A stretch of DNA of 64,000 nucleotides from Prescottella defluvii (GTDB taxonomy: Bacteria; Actinomycetota; Actinomycetes; Mycobacteriales; Mycobacteriaceae), in the NCBI RefSeq assembly GCF_000738775.1, contig NZ_JPOC01000033.1, positions 99,854 through 163,853 of the forward strand, written 5' to 3'. Made by a program: the position numbers and the translations under genes. This document shows positions 43,534 through 52,635 of this stretch, piece by piece. The notes below the pieces were generated by a model that made no database searches, was not told the origin of the DNA, and saw only the letters and a program-made list of their open reading frames with translations. Each line of letters starts with the position of its first letter. Position 1 is the stretch's first letter.

Positions 43534-44865
43534 TCAGCGCAACTCGCCGTACCGCGCCAGCGCCTCGCGCCGTTCCTCGGCGTGGTCGACGACCGGGCCG
43601 GGGTAGCCATCCGGCCGGCCGGCCTTCAGCGCGTGCACCGCCTTGCCGTCGACGCCCCGCAGTTCCGGCACCCACCGCCGCACGTAGTCACCGGTCGGAT
43701 CGAACTTCTCGCCCTGACTGATCGGGTTGAACACCCGGAAGTACGGGGCCGCATCGGTGCCGGATCCGGCGGTCCACTGCCAGCCGTGCTGGTTCGACGC
43801 GAGGTCGCCGTCCACCAGCCGATCCATGAAGTACCGCGCCCCACGCCACCACGGCAGGTGCAGATCCTTGACCAGGAACGACGCGACGATCATCCGCACC
43901 CGGTTGTGCATCCACCCCTCGGCCGCCAACTGGCGCATCCCGGCGTCGACGATCGGGAAACCGGTGCGGCCCGCGCACCACGCCGCGAACAGGGCGTCGG
44001 CCTCCGCGCCGGTGTCGTGGCGGATCGCGTCGAACTTGCCGTCGTAGTTGCCTCGCGCACTGTCGGGGCGCTGGAACAGGATGTCCGCGTAGAAGTCCCG
44101 CCACGCCAACTGCCGCCGATACTGCTCGGCGCCGTGACTGCGCCGGCGGGCCAGGTCCGCGAGCATGGTGCGCGGGTGGATGTTGCCGAACTTGACGTAC
44201 ACCGACATCCGACTCGTGGTGTCGAGGTCCGGGCGGTCGCGTTCGTCGTCGTAGCGGATCAGGTCGTCGTCGCAGAACTCGCGCCACCGGGCCATCGCCG
44301 CGAGCTCGCCGGCCGCGAGCCCCGGCCCCGACGGCGCCGGTATCGCGACACGCCCGCGCAGCCCGTCGACGTCGTCGGGATCGGTCCACACGGCGGTGTC
44401 CGCGCCGGTCGACGCAGGCGCGCGCCAGCCGTGGTCGAGCCACCGCTTGAACCACGGCGTGAAGACCTTGTAGGGGCTCCCGTCGTCCTTGGTCACCCGG
44501 CCGGGCGCGATCGCGTACGGCGATCCCGTGGCCACCAGCCCGACCTGCTCGGCGACCGCAGCGTCCCGCTCCCGGCCGTACGGCCCGTAGTCCGCGCTGA
44601 CGTGCACCTCTTGCGCACCAACTGCTTTCGCGACGCGTGGAATCACCTCGGCGGGATCGCCGCGCATCACCAATAGGCGTCCGCCCATCTGCTCGTCGAG
44701 CGCGGTGAGGCTGCGGTACAGGAAGTCCCGGCGGGGACCGCCGGACGGGCCGAGCAACCGGTCGTCGAGCACGAACACCCCCAGTGGCCGCTCCCCCGCC
44801 GCCGTCAGCGTCGGTAGGTCCGCCAGGCGCAGATCGCGCCGAAACCACACGAGCGATTCGGTCAC
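43534..44865 (-). CDS. phr: Deoxyribodipyrimidine photolyase
   Basis: A 443-residue CPD photolyase. The N-terminal alpha/beta antenna domain starts SLVWFRRDLRLADLPTL. The FAD domain has RMSVYVKFGNIHPRTM, AWRDFYADIL, TGFPIVDAGMRQLAAEGWMHNRVRMIVASFLVKDL and the signature WQWTAGSGTDAAPYFRVFNP. The Trp chain residues are in these segments. It repairs UV dimers with light. Start is GTG 44865 (VTESLVW), with GAGAGG upstream. It is downstream of ccdA, on the same strand, 44 bp away, probably independent in function. Confidence 0.93.
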   Translation of the reverse strand: MTESLVWFRRDLRLADLPTLTAAGERPLGVFVLDDRLLGPSGGPRRDFLYRSLTALDEQMGGRLLVMRGDPAEVIPRVAKAVGAQEVHVSADYGPYGRERDAAVAEQVGLVATGSPYAIAPGRVTKDDGSPYKVFTPWFKRWLDHGWRAPASTGADTAVWTDPDDVDGLRGRVAIPAPSGPGLAAGELAAMARWREFCDDDLIRYDDERDRPDLDTTSRMSVYVKFGNIHPRTMLADLARRRSHGAEQYRRQLAWRDFYADILFQRPDSARGNYDGKFDAIRHDTGAEADALFAAWCAGRTGFPIVDAGMRQLAAEGWMHNRVRMIVASFLVKDLHLPWWRGARYFMDRLVDGDLASNQHGWQWTAGSGTDAAPYFRVFNPISQGEKFDPTGDYVRRWVPELRGVDGKAVHALKAGRPDGYPGPVVDHAEERREALARYGELR

Positions 44866-44909
44866 GTCGTCCTCTCCGTCGGTGATGCGTGCGTGCACCC
44901 CACGGTAGT

Positions 44910-45815
44910 TCAGCGGTCGCGAACCGAATCCGGCTCCGAGGACCTGGCGGCCACGCCCTCGGACCCAGCCGCAGCTTCGGCCTCCGACTCGGCCTCGGCC
45001 CGGCGCCGACGCACCACCCGCACCGCCACCACCGCGAACAGCGCCAGCACGACCGCCAGCAGGATGCCGGTGTCGGACACCGTCCGGGCCCACTCGCTCA
45101 GCGTCACCTGAAGCGAGAACTGCTCGTCGACGCCCATCACGGACCCGAGGTTCGCGGTGCCGTCGGTGACGAGAAAGAGGATCCCGAGCGCCACGAACAG
45201 CAGTCCGGACACCAGCGACGTGGTGTGCGTGCGCACCGGCCCGAGCGTGATCGGCCGGCCCCGCAACCACGGACGCCGCCCCAGGTCGAAGCGGTCCCAC
45301 AGCAACGCCAGCACGAACAGCGGGACGGTCATCCCCAGCGCGTAGACCGCCATCAGCAGACCGCCGTAGCCGGCGCCGCCCCCGGCCACCGCGATCGTGA
45401 GGACGCTGCCGAGCAGGGGGCCCGAGCAGAACCCGGCGAAGCCGTACACCGCGCCGAGTGCGAGCACCGACACGGTTCCGGAGATGCGGACCGACCCGGC
45501 CGCGCGTTGCGCGGGCGCGAACGCGAATCCCCGACCGAACACCGTCATGACGCCGAGCACTACCAACACCAGGCCGCTGACCGTCGTGACCGTCTCGCGG
45601 TGCCGGGTCAGCAACGATCCCATCGCCCCCAGACCGGCGCCGAGCGGTACCAGCACCGCCGCCAGGCCGACGTAGAACACCGCGGTCCGGGCGGCGAGGC
45701 GTCCGACACCGTCGAAGGCGTACGCGAAGAAGGACGGCAGCAGCAACGCCGAGCAGGGACTGACCAGCGCGAGCAGGCCGCCCAGCAGCGCACCGAGCAG
45801 TCCGATGTCGGTCAC
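44910..45815 (-). CDS. ccdA: CcdA-type thiol:disulfide transporter
   Basis: A 301-residue membrane protein of the CcdA/DsbD-beta family with six to seven helices. The conserved redox Cys pair is Cys21 (LVSPCSALLLP) and Cys130 (FAGFCSGPLLG). It moves reducing equivalents across the membrane to thioredoxin-like proteins outside. Its start GTG 45815 overlaps the DsbA stop (GTGA), so the two are made together and probably are partners. The cytosolic C-terminal tail is Arg/Glu-rich and about 45 residues longer than usual. Confidence 0.9.
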   Translation of the reverse strand: MTDIGLLGALLGGLLALVSPCSALLLPSFFAYAFDGVGRLAARTAVFYVGLAAVLVPLGAGLGAMGSLLTRHRETVTTVSGLVLVVLGVMTVFGRGFAFAPAQRAAGSVRISGTVSVLALGAVYGFAGFCSGPLLGSVLTIAVAGGGAGYGGLLMAVYALGMTVPLFVLALLWDRFDLGRRPWLRGRPITLGPVRTHTTSLVSGLLFVALGILFLVTDGTANLGSVMGVDEQFSLQVTLSEWARTVSDTGILLAVVLALFAVVAVRVVRRRRAEAESEAEAAAGSEGVAARSSEPDSVRDR

Positions 45816-46543
45816 GGCAACTGCCCACCGGTCTTCTCGATCAACTGCTCGAAGACCGACAGCGGTTGGGCGCCGAGCACCGGATACCCGTTGACGATGA
45901 ACGACGGAGTGCTGGCCACCCCGATCATGTTGGCCTCCAGGACGTCCGAGCCGATCTCACGGTCCAGCGAGGTGTCCGCGGCGTCACCCACGAAGCGGTC
46001 CAGGTCGGGTACACCCGCCTGTTCCGCGAATCCGCGGAGAGCGGCCTGGTCGAAGGTCGGGTGTCCGCGATCGGGTGCGGCGGCGTAGAGCGCCGAGTTG
46101 AACTCCCAGAACCGGCCCTGCGCGGCGGCGGCTCGGCCGGCGCGGGCGGCGATCATCGACTCCTCGCCGAAGATCGGCAGGTCACGCCATTCGATCCGCA
46201 GTTTTCCCGCCTCGACGTACTTGTCGACGAGCGCGGGTTCGGTGTCCCGGCTGAACTTCGCGCAGAACGGGCAGCGGTAGTCCGAGTACACGACCAGCAC
46301 CACCGGGGCGTCGACCGGTCCGCGAGCCAGCGGATCGCCGTCCACCCGGCGCGACAGGTCGCCGACCGGCCCGATTCCGGTCGCGAGGTCGTCCTCGGCG
46401 GCGGCCACCGGCGCCGACGCCTCGTCCGAGTCGCGTACCCGATCGACCACGAGGAATCCCACCAGCAGCAGCGCGACGACGCCGAGGACCCCGAGCAGCC
46501 ACACGTCCCGCCTGATCCCGAGCAGCTTGCTCCGCGACGCCAT
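45812..46543 (-). CDS. Membrane-anchored DsbA-like thioredoxin
   Basis: A 243-residue DsbA-fold oxidoreductase. An N-terminal anchor helix is at residues 14-33 (VWLLGVLGVVALLLVGFLVV), and the active site is CPFC (Cys91, Cys94) in YSDYRCPFCAKF. The cis-proline segment is VASTPSFIVNG. The domain faces outside the cell membrane. It is divergent from the CPVC membrane protein, and both are probably controlled from the dyad at 46603-46625. Start ATG 46543; an in-frame upstream Met would add ten Arg-rich residues. Confidence 0.9.
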   Translation of the reverse strand: MASRSKLLGIRRDVWLLGVLGVVALLLVGFLVVDRVRDSDEASAPVAAAEDDLATGIGPVGDLSRRVDGDPLARGPVDAPVVLVVYSDYRCPFCAKFSRDTEPALVDKYVEAGKLRIEWRDLPIFGEESMIAARAGRAAAAQGRFWEFNSALYAAAPDRGHPTFDQAALRGFAEQAGVPDLDRFVGDAADTSLDREIGSDVLEANMIGVASTPSFIVNGYPVLGAQPLSVFEQLIEKTGGQLP

Positions 46544-46578
46544 CCGTCCTCCGTCCGTTCGCCCACATCTCACCCATG

Positions 46579-46625
46579 ACTACTGTCGGGGATACTACAT
46601 GCAACTACTATCTTGCTTAGTAGTT
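46579..46625. promoter_or_regulatory. Candidate BlaI-type operator in the DsbA / CPVC divergent promoter
   Basis: Perfect dyad AACTACTA-N7-TAGTAGTT at 46603-46625. ACTAC is repeated upstream at 46579 and 46594 (TACTACAT). TAGTAT on the minus strand (46597-46592) could be the -10 of dsbA. BlaI/MecI/CopY repressors bind TAC/GTA dyads, and a BlaI-type gene lies at 48062-48439. Assignment is inference. Confidence 0.6.
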
Positions 46626-46659
46626 CAGGGCGTCCGCCGACGAAGGGATACCGAGCACC

Positions 46660-47136
46660 GTGGCCGAAACTTCCAGCAGCGGAATCCATTTGCTACGAGC
46701 ACTCGCAGCCGGTGCGGTGACCCTGTTCGTGGTGGGTGTACCGACCGACATCATCGACACCCCGTTCTTCGGGCGCGAGGTGCCGGTGCGCTGGTGGGAG
46801 TACCCGGTGCTCGCCGCCACCGTCGTGCTGACCGCCCTGTGGTTCGGGATCCGGCCCGGCGCCCGGCAGACCCGTCCGACCGGCGCGATGGCCGGCGTGA
46901 TGCTCGCGGTGTTCGCCGTCGGCTGCCCGGTCTGCAACAAGATCGTCCTGCTCGCGATCGGCACCAGCGGCGCCCTGGGGTTCTGGGCACCGCTGCAACC
47001 GGTGCTCGCGGTGGTCTCGCTCGCCGTGCTGACGGTGGCCGTGGTGCTGCGCCGCCGTCAGAGCCTGTGCGGGCCGGACTGCGCCGTCCCCGCCGAGCGG
47101 CCCGAAACGGTTCAGGCCCCGAGCATCGCGCAGTAG
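46660..47136 (+). CDS. CPVC-motif membrane protein, putative redox partner
   Basis: A 158-residue membrane protein with four helices, about 14-28, 48-63, 78-100 and 104-130. The third helix contains GCPVCNK (Cys89, Cys92), a CxxC inside or at the edge of the membrane. A second Cys pair, in SLCGPDC, is at the C-terminal tail. I do not recognise the family; the motif and the divergent dsbA-ccdA suggest electron or disulfide transfer. Start GTG 46660. Its 3' end overlaps the convergent M56 gene by 25 bp. Confidence 0.75.
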   Translation: MAETSSSGIHLLRALAAGAVTLFVVGVPTDIIDTPFFGREVPVRWWEYPVLAATVVLTALWFGIRPGARQTRPTGAMAGVMLAVFAVGCPVCNKIVLLAIGTSGALGFWAPLQPVLAVVSLAVLTVAVVLRRRQSLCGPDCAVPAERPETVQAPSIAQ

Positions 47137-48065
47137 GCCGCGAACGCCGCGACGACGCCGGAGAACACCGTCAGCACCGGCAGCGCCGACAGGGTGAGCG
47201 CGAGCGGATAGTGCAGCGCCTGCGCGCCCCGACGCGACGCGCGCGATCCCGACAGCCACACCACCCGGTCCTCGACGAAACCCGCGGCCGACATCGCCGC
47301 CGGCCGGGCATCCCGCGCCTCACCGGGCCAACTCTCCAGCGCGGCGCACACCGCCCCCGAACCGCACGACGCGGCGGCGTGCCGGTCCGCCGACAATTCC
47401 ACCAGCACCCGGATCCACGTCGCCCCCACCCGCGCCAGTGGGAGCACCGGGACGGCGGCGTGCAACGCGCCGGCCCACGCCACCAGCAGGTGGTGACGCC
47501 CGGTCAGGTGGGCGCGCTCGTGAGCGAGGACCGCCGCCCGGGCCGACGGTTCGAGTGCGATCGCACCCGATCCGAGCACGATCGCCGGGGTGCGGCCGCC
47601 GATGCTGTACGCGGCGCCGCCGTGCCCGGCGAGGTGAAAGACGTCGCCGCCGTCGGCCCCGGTGGGACGCCCCACCAGGCGCAGCACCGACGCGTGCTCC
47701 GCGGTGACCCGGCGATGACGGAGCAGCGCCCGTGAGACGACCACGACGATCCGTCCGAGCACGAGCAGGCCGACGGCCCAGAACGTCGCCTCGACCGCGG
47801 AAAACCAAGGGACGGTACCGTTCCGGCGCAGGGAGTTGACGCACGACAGCGTCGACGCCGGCAGCAGGTGCCACCGGTCCCCCGGCCTCATCCACAGGAC
47901 GAGCGGCACGGCCGCCACCACCGCGACGAACAGCACCTGCGACGACAGCCAGGCCGCGAGGGCCACCCGTGGGTGCCGGTGGGGTGCGGCGAGCAGGGAG
48001 AGCCAGCGCGGCGCCGCGAACCCGAGGACCGCCGCGGCCACGGCCAGACCGACCGCGGCGATCAT
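47112..48065 (-). CDS. M56 family (BlaR1/MecR1-like) membrane metalloprotease
   Basis: A 317-residue membrane protein with about four helices and the zinc motif HERAH (His182, Glu183, His186) in LAHERAHLTGR; Glu223 and Asp227 in VELSADRHA are the downstream ligand region. The family cleaves partner repressors of the BlaI/MecI type, and its start overlaps the BlaI-type gene (ATGA), so this is the classic pair. The extracellular penicillin-binding sensor domain of BlaR1 is absent. The inducer is therefore unknown. Confidence 0.88.
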   Translation of the reverse strand: MIAAVGLAVAAAVLGFAAPRWLSLLAAPHRHPRVALAAWLSSQVLFVAVVAAVPLVLWMRPGDRWHLLPASTLSCVNSLRRNGTVPWFSAVEATFWAVGLLVLGRIVVVVSRALLRHRRVTAEHASVLRLVGRPTGADGGDVFHLAGHGGAAYSIGGRTPAIVLGSGAIALEPSARAAVLAHERAHLTGRHHLLVAWAGALHAAVPVLPLARVGATWIRVLVELSADRHAAASCGSGAVCAALESWPGEARDARPAAMSAAGFVEDRVVWLSGSRASRRGAQALHYPLALTLSALPVLTVFSGVVAAFAAYCAMLGA

Positions 48066-48439
48066 CCGGCATCACCCGGTCGGCGCGTCTGCGTTCGGCG
48101 GGCGGCGCGACGGAGGATCCTCGACTCGTCCTCCGATGCGGAGTTCGCGAAGTGCAACATGACCTGTTCGGCGTCGCCGCTGGACCGGAGCACCTGCCGA
48201 ACCAGATCGGCGGCGGTCTCCTCCCTGCTGCGCGCGGCGCGGTACCGATAGGCCCGTCCGATCCGCTCCCGCGACACCATGCCCTTGGTGTGCAGGTTGT
48301 CGAGCACCGTCATCACGGTGGTGTACGCGAGCGGACGCGGCGACCGCAGTCGATCCATCACGTCCCGTACCCGCACCGCTTCGTCCACGCTCCACAACAC
48401 GTCCATCACGGCGGTCTCGAGCTCACCGAGTCCGATCAC
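48062..48439 (-). CDS. BlaI/MecI/CopY family repressor
   Basis: A 125-residue winged-helix repressor. It begins GLGELETAVMDVLWSVDEAVRVRDVMDRL and has RPLAYTTVMTVLDNLHTKGMVSRERIGRAYRYRA, the family DNA-binding core, with a C-terminal dimerisation/cleavage helix. Start GTG 48439 overlaps the GntR stop (GTGA). In mycobacteria BlaI controls blaC and a set of genes including respiratory ones. The nearest candidate target is the dyad at 46603-46625. Confidence 0.92.
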   Translation of the reverse strand: MIGLGELETAVMDVLWSVDEAVRVRDVMDRLRSPRPLAYTTVMTVLDNLHTKGMVSRERIGRAYRYRAARSREETAADLVRQVLRSSGDAEQVMLHFANSASEDESRILRRAARRTQTRRPGDAG

Positions 48440-49098
48440 GCGTCCACCCCGGCGATCAGCAGGGCGGTCGTCAATTCGATGTGCCGGCGCAGTTCGTGGA
48501 CTGCGCGGTCGGCGTCCCGGTCGACGGCGGCCGCGGCGATCCGGTCGTGCTCGGCGCCGACGTCGCGCCGGCCGGACTCCGCGCCGCGGACACTCCAGCA
48601 GCGGTACACCTCCGAGACGTCGCGCAGCGATTCGGCGATGCGGACCAGTCGGCCGTTGGGGCAGGCCCGCAGGAGTGTGCCGTGGAAGTTGCCGTGCGCG
48701 GACAGCCACGCCTCGGTGACGCGGCCGTCCGCGTCGACGGCCGGCGTCCGCGCCAGGGTGTGCCGTGCCGCGAGCACCGCCGACTCCCACTCGATGTCGC
48801 CGTGCGCGATCGACTGCCGCAGCGCCTCGGATTCGATGAACACGCGGGTCTCGGTGAGCTCCGACAGGTCCGGGACGGACACCGGCACCACCCGGAAGCC
48901 GAGTTGCGCCTCGGAGACCGCGAGCCCCTGTTCGACGAGCCGGGGCAGGACTTCCCGCAGGACACCGGTGCTCACGCCGTAGCGTTCCTGCAACCGGCCG
49001 AACGCGAGCTTCTCCCCCGGTGCGAGTGCCCCGCCGAGGATGTCGGCCCGCAGCCGCGCGTGGATCTCGTCAGCGCGGGTTCCGCTCTCTCGTGCCAT
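48436..49098 (-). CDS. GntR family regulator (FCD/FadR-type)
   Basis: A 220-residue regulator. The winged helix is ADEIHARLRADILGGALAPGEKLAFGRLQERYGVSTGVLREVLPRLVEQGLA (about residues 9-60). The C-terminal FCD domain has helices with the metal-binding positions ESEALRQSIAHGDIEWES, HGNFHGTLLRACPN and RHIELTTALL. Ligands are usually organic acids. Divergent from the FAH-family gene, which it probably controls. It is unusual in being coupled (GTGA) to a downstream BlaI-M56 pair. Confidence 0.9.
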   Translation of the reverse strand: MARESGTRADEIHARLRADILGGALAPGEKLAFGRLQERYGVSTGVLREVLPRLVEQGLAVSEAQLGFRVVPVSVPDLSELTETRVFIESEALRQSIAHGDIEWESAVLAARHTLARTPAVDADGRVTEAWLSAHGNFHGTLLRACPNGRLVRIAESLRDVSEVYRCWSVRGAESGRRDVGAEHDRIAAAAVDRDADRAVHELRRHIELTTALLIAGVDA

Positions 49099-49210
49099 GC
49101 CGCAAGTACAGGGTGATGCGGATCGCCAGTCAAGTTTCGAAATTATATTGCCTTTCCGACACTTCTCGGATGTACTGGTCGTCACCCACCACCGACAGGA
49201 CGTGACGACC
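49099..49210. promoter_or_regulatory. Divergent promoter region, GntR / FAH
   Basis: 112 bp with an AT-rich patch, including TTTCGAAA (49135-49142), the dyad TCCGA-N6-TCGGA (49155-49170), and far-spaced AGTACA (49105) and TGTACT (49171). Any could be GntR sites; none can be preferred. Confidence 0.4.
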
Positions 49211-50068
49211 GTGCGCATCGCCAACCTCTCCGGACGAGCAGTTCTCACCGACGGGCATCGAGCAGTCGACGTCCACACCGCCAGCGCGGGACGCTTCGGA
49301 CCCGACCTGCCCGGCGTCTACGCCGAGTGGCCGGCCTTCACCGCGTGGGCGGCCGCCGCGAATCCCACCTCCGGCGCGGATCCCACCTCCGGCGACGGAT
49401 TCGACGTCCGCGACCTCGGCGCCCCTTCACCCGCGCCGAGTCAGGTGTTCGCGATCGGGCTCAACTACCGCGACCACGCGGCGGAGACGGGACTCGACGC
49501 ACCCGACGCACCGCCCACCTTCACCAAGTTCGCGAGTTGTCTCACCGGACCCGAGACGGATCTGCGCCTGCCCACCGACACCGTCGACTGGGAGGTGGAA
49601 CTCGTCGCCGTCATCGGCCGCGAGGCAACCGCCGTGACGGCCGCCGACGCGTGGAAGCATGTCGCCGGACTCACTGTCGGACAGGACTTCTCGGAACGGA
49701 CCTCCCAGATGGCGGGTCCCGCACCGCAGTTCTCGCTGGCCAAGTCGCACCCCGGTTTCGGGCCGACCGGACCGTGGCTGGTCACCCCGGACGAGTTCGC
49801 CGACCCGGACGACCTCGCCATCGAGTGCGCGATCGACGGCGAGACGGTCCAGTCGGGCCGCACGTCGCAGATGATGTTCCCGGTCGCCGACCTGATCGCA
49901 CACCTGTCCGCGGTGTGCACGCTGCGTCCCGGTGACATCGTGTTCACCGGCACACCGGCCGGTGTGGGGGTGGGGCGCAGTCCGCAGCGGTTCCTGGCCC
50001 CCGGCAACGTCGTCACCACTCGGATCGAGGGCATCGGCGCCCTGGTGCAGCGCTGCGTCGCCGGCTGA
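49211..50068 (+). CDS. Fumarylacetoacetate hydrolase family protein
   Basis: A 285-residue FAH-family enzyme. It shows FAIGLNYRDHAAETG, TFTKFASCLTGPETDLRLP, WEVELVAVIGREA (metal-ligand Glu pair), QDFSERTSQ, FSLAKSHPGFGPTGPW and IVFTGTPAGVGVG. Such proteins hydrolyse or decarboxylate acylpyruvates, often last steps in aromatic breakdown. I prefer GTG 49211 (VRIANLSGRAVL), with AGGA 10 bases upstream, over GTG 49202, which would be one base from it. The N-terminus contains a short direct repeat PTSGADPTSGDG. Confidence 0.88.
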   Translation: MRIANLSGRAVLTDGHRAVDVHTASAGRFGPDLPGVYAEWPAFTAWAAAANPTSGADPTSGDGFDVRDLGAPSPAPSQVFAIGLNYRDHAAETGLDAPDAPPTFTKFASCLTGPETDLRLPTDTVDWEVELVAVIGREATAVTAADAWKHVAGLTVGQDFSERTSQMAGPAPQFSLAKSHPGFGPTGPWLVTPDEFADPDDLAIECAIDGETVQSGRTSQMMFPVADLIAHLSAVCTLRPGDIVFTGTPAGVGVGRSPQRFLAPGNVVTTRIEGIGALVQRCVAG

Positions 50069-50108
50069 CCGGTGCCCCCGCGTCGGGCCGGGCGGCTCCG
50101 CCGAACTG

Positions 50109-50136
50109 GTGAACAGGATTCACAATGAACTAACGT
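50109..50136 (+). promoter_or_regulatory. MarR operator and promoter (probably leaderless)
   Basis: GTGAA-CAGGA-TTCAC at 50109-50123 and a -10-like TAACGT at 50131-50136. The GTG start at 50145 is 8 bases after the -10, so the mRNA may be leaderless and repressed by its product. Confidence 0.45.
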
Positions 50137-50144
50137 CACATCCC

Positions 50145-50636
50145 GTGACAGAGACGCCCGCCCGCCACGACGCGATCGACCGCGCGTTCGTCCTGGCCGA
50201 TCACCTGTCGGCATCGATGGAGGACGGCGCGCGGCAGTTCGGGCTGACCACCGCGCGCACGCGAGCGCTCTTCTGCATCTACGAGCACCCCCCTATGACG
50301 CAGCGCGACCTCGCGACTGCGCTGCGGTGCAGCACCCGCCAGGTGACGGCACTGGTCGATGCCCTCGAGAGCTCCGGCCACCTGACCCGCGAACCGCACC
50401 CGAGCGATCGACGCGCCCACATCGTCACGCTCACCGGTGAGGGACGCGCCGTGGCCGAACGCATCCGCGAACTGCGCCGCCTCACCGCGGAAGCGCTGCT
50501 CGAGGGCATTCCCGCGCACGACCTCGACGCCTTCGTGTCCGTGGCCGACATCTTCATCCGCCGCGCCGCGACGCCACACCCGGCAGCCCCGCTTCCGGGC
50601 CCCGGTTCCGCGCGACCGGGCACAATGCTCACGTGA
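50145..50636 (+). CDS. MarR family regulator
   Basis: A 163-residue winged-helix regulator. It has [63 protein letters not shown], i.e. recognition helix about residues 63-78 and the wing PSDRRAHIV. The C-terminal tail is Pro-rich and about 20 residues longer than usual. Its stop overlaps prrA (GTGA), so a MarR-type repressor is cotranscribed with the two-component pair. That arrangement is not in the mycobacterial prrAB locus as I know it. Confidence 0.9.
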   Translation: MTETPARHDAIDRAFVLADHLSASMEDGARQFGLTTARTRALFCIYEHPPMTQRDLATALRCSTRQVTALVDALESSGHLTREPHPSDRRAHIVTLTGEGRAVAERIRELRRLTAEALLEGIPAHDLDAFVSVADIFIRRAATPHPAAPLPGPGSARPGTMLT

Positions 50637-51331
50637 GCACCCCCGCAACAGTCCTGGTCGTGGACGACGACCCGGACGTTCTCGCCTCGCTCGAGCGTGG
50701 GCTGCGGTTGTCCGGGTTCACCGTCCTCACCGCCGCCGACGGCGCGATCGCGCTGCGCGTGATCGCCGACGTCGAACCCGACGCCCTGGTGCTCGACATG
50801 AACATGCCGGTCCTCGACGGCACCGGCGTGGTCACCGCGCTGCGCGGCATGGGCAACGACATCCCCATCTGCGTCCTCAGCGCCCGCAGTTCGGTCGACG
50901 AGCGCATCGCCGGCCTCGAATCCGGCGCCGACGACTATCTCGTCAAGCCGTTCGTCCTGGCCGAACTCGTGGCCCGGATCCGCGCGATGCTGCGGCGCCG
51001 TTCGACGGCCGTCGGCCCCGTCACCGAGCCACCGTTGACCGTCGGCCCGCTGTCGATCGACCTCGCCGGCCGTCGAGTATGGCTCGGCGACAACGAGATT
51101 CCGTTGACCAAACGCGAATTCGAACTGCTGGAGGTGTTGGCCCGCAACGCCGGGGTGGTGCTCGGCCGGGAGCGGCTCCTGGACCTGGTGTGGGGCTACG
51201 ACTTCGTCGCCGACACCAACGTGGTCGACGTCTTCGTCGGCTACCTGCGGCGCAAGCTCGAGGCCGACGGCACACCGCGACTGCTGCACACGGTGCGCGG
51301 CGTGGGATTCGTTCTCCGGGAACCGGCGTGA
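50633..51331 (+). CDS. prrA: Response regulator PrrA (OmpR/PhoB type)
   Basis: A 232-residue response regulator. The receiver domain has the acidic pocket DDD (11-13) and the phosphoacceptor Asp55 in [12 protein letters not shown], Thr/Ser and Lys in [10 protein letters not shown] and YLVKPF. The C-terminal winged helix ends [15 protein letters not shown]. The sequence, length and partner kinase match M. tuberculosis PrrA, which is essential and linked to respiration and nitrogen response. Start GTG 50633. Confidence 0.9.
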   Translation: MSTPATVLVVDDDPDVLASLERGLRLSGFTVLTAADGAIALRVIADVEPDALVLDMNMPVLDGTGVVTALRGMGNDIPICVLSARSSVDERIAGLESGADDYLVKPFVLAELVARIRAMLRRRSTAVGPVTEPPLTVGPLSIDLAGRRVWLGDNEIPLTKREFELLEVLARNAGVVLGRERLLDLVWGYDFVADTNVVDVFVGYLRRKLEADGTPRLLHTVRGVGFVLREPA

Positions 51332-52635
51332 GTCGCGCGCATTCACTGCGCGCGCGCGTCGCGATGGCGACGGCACTGGGCGCCGTCATCATCGTCTCCG
51401 CCGTCGGCGTCTTCCTCGCGCTCGCGATCGCCCGGAACAATCTGCAGCAACTGGATCGGCGGCTCGAGACCGCGTCCCGGGTGCTGGTCGTCAATGCGCC
51501 GGCCGCCGCACCGTTCCTCAACATCCTCGGCGACGGCGGCGCATTCTCCGTCACCATCCGGGTGGGCGACAAGGTCGTCTCCAGCACGTCGAGCCGTCTT
51601 CCCGTGCTCGAACCGGGATCGCACACCGTCGACGTCGACGGCACCCCGTTCCGGGCCTTCACCGCACCGCTCGGCCCCGACTCCGCTGCGCTGCTGTCGG
51701 TGGCCGTCCCGCTCGCCGAGGCGAAGGACCCGACCACCGACCAGCAGCAGCAAGTCGTGCTCGTGAGCGTGCTCGCGATCGTCGCCGCGGGTGGACTCGG
51801 CTGGATCTTCGGCGGGCGGGCGGTGCGGCCCCTGGTCGAACTGACCCACCGGGTCAGTCGCCGCGACCGCAACCTCGCGACCGCCGCCTCCGGGGTCCGC
51901 GAGGCCGACGAACTCGCCGCCGCCGCCGGCGCAATGCTGCAGGACGTCACCGACGCGCAGTCCCGCACCGCCGCCGCCCTCGACACCGCACGCGACTTCG
52001 CCGCCGCCTCCGCGCACGAACTGCGGACCCCGCTCACCGCGATGCGGACCGACCTCGAGGTGCTCGACACCCTCGACCTGTCCGACGCCCAGCGCGCCGA
52101 GATCCTCGGCGACCTCATCCGCACGCAGGGGCGCGTCGAGGCCACCCTCACCGCACTCGAGCGGCTCGCGTCGGGCGAACTGTCCAGCGAGAAGGACCAC
52201 GTCGACACGGATCTGACGGAGTTGTGCGACCTCGCCGCCGAGGACGCCCGACGTCAGCACCCCGGCGTCGCGGTGACCGTGGACGCACCCCCCGGGCTCG
52301 TACTGCGCGGGCTGCCGGCGGGGCTGCGGTTGGCACTCGACAACGCCATCGCCAACGCCGTCCGTCACGGTGGCGCGCGGCACGTGGCAATCCGCGCGAC
52401 CCGCGGCGCGCCGGGCACCGTGACCGTCACCGTCGACGACGACGGCACCGGCCTTCCCGAGGAGGAACGAACCGAGGTGTTCGAACGCTTCCGTCGCGGC
52501 AGCGGCGCCGCGAAGGGCGGGTCCGGACTGGGTCTCGCGTTGATCGCTCAGCAGGCCCACCTCCACGGTGGCCGGGCACACTTCGAGGACAGCCCACTCG
52601 GTGGCGCGCGACTGGTGGTGTCCCTTGCGGGTTGA
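51328..52635 (+). CDS. prrB: Sensor histidine kinase PrrB
   Basis: A 435-residue membrane kinase. TM1 is at about 12-34 and TM2 at 143-163, with a sensor domain of about 105 residues between them, then HAMP. The phosphoacceptor is His230 in [21 protein letters not shown]1 and G2 boxes are [20 protein letters not shown] and [18 protein letters not shown]. The dimerisation and ATPase parts are very similar to M. tuberculosis PrrB as I recall it. The sensor domain is less similar. Start GTG 51328 overlaps prrA. Confidence 0.9.
   Translation: MSRAHSLRARVAMATALGAVIIVSAVGVFLALAIARNNLQQLDRRLETASRVLVVNAPAAAPFLNILGDGGAFSVTIRVGDKVVSSTSSRLPVLEPGSHTVDVDGTPFRAFTAPLGPDSAALLSVAVPLAEAKDPTTDQQQQVVLVSVLAIVAAGGLGWIFGGRAVRPLVELTHRVSRRDRNLATAASGVREADELAAAAGAMLQDVTDAQSRTAAALDTARDFAAASAHELRTPLTAMRTDLEVLDTLDLSDAQRAEILGDLIRTQGRVEATLTALERLASGELSSEKDHVDTDLTELCDLAAEDARRQHPGVAVTVDAPPGLVLRGLPAGLRLALDNAIANAVRHGGARHVAIRATRGAPGTVTVTVDDDGTGLPEEERTEVFERFRRGSGAAKGGSGLGLALIAQQAHLHGGRAHFEDSPLGGARLVVSLAG

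Noticed and set aside
47112..48439. BlaI-M56 as a beta-lactam resistance system
   Set aside because: The protease lacks a penicillin-binding sensor domain and no beta-lactamase gene is in the window.
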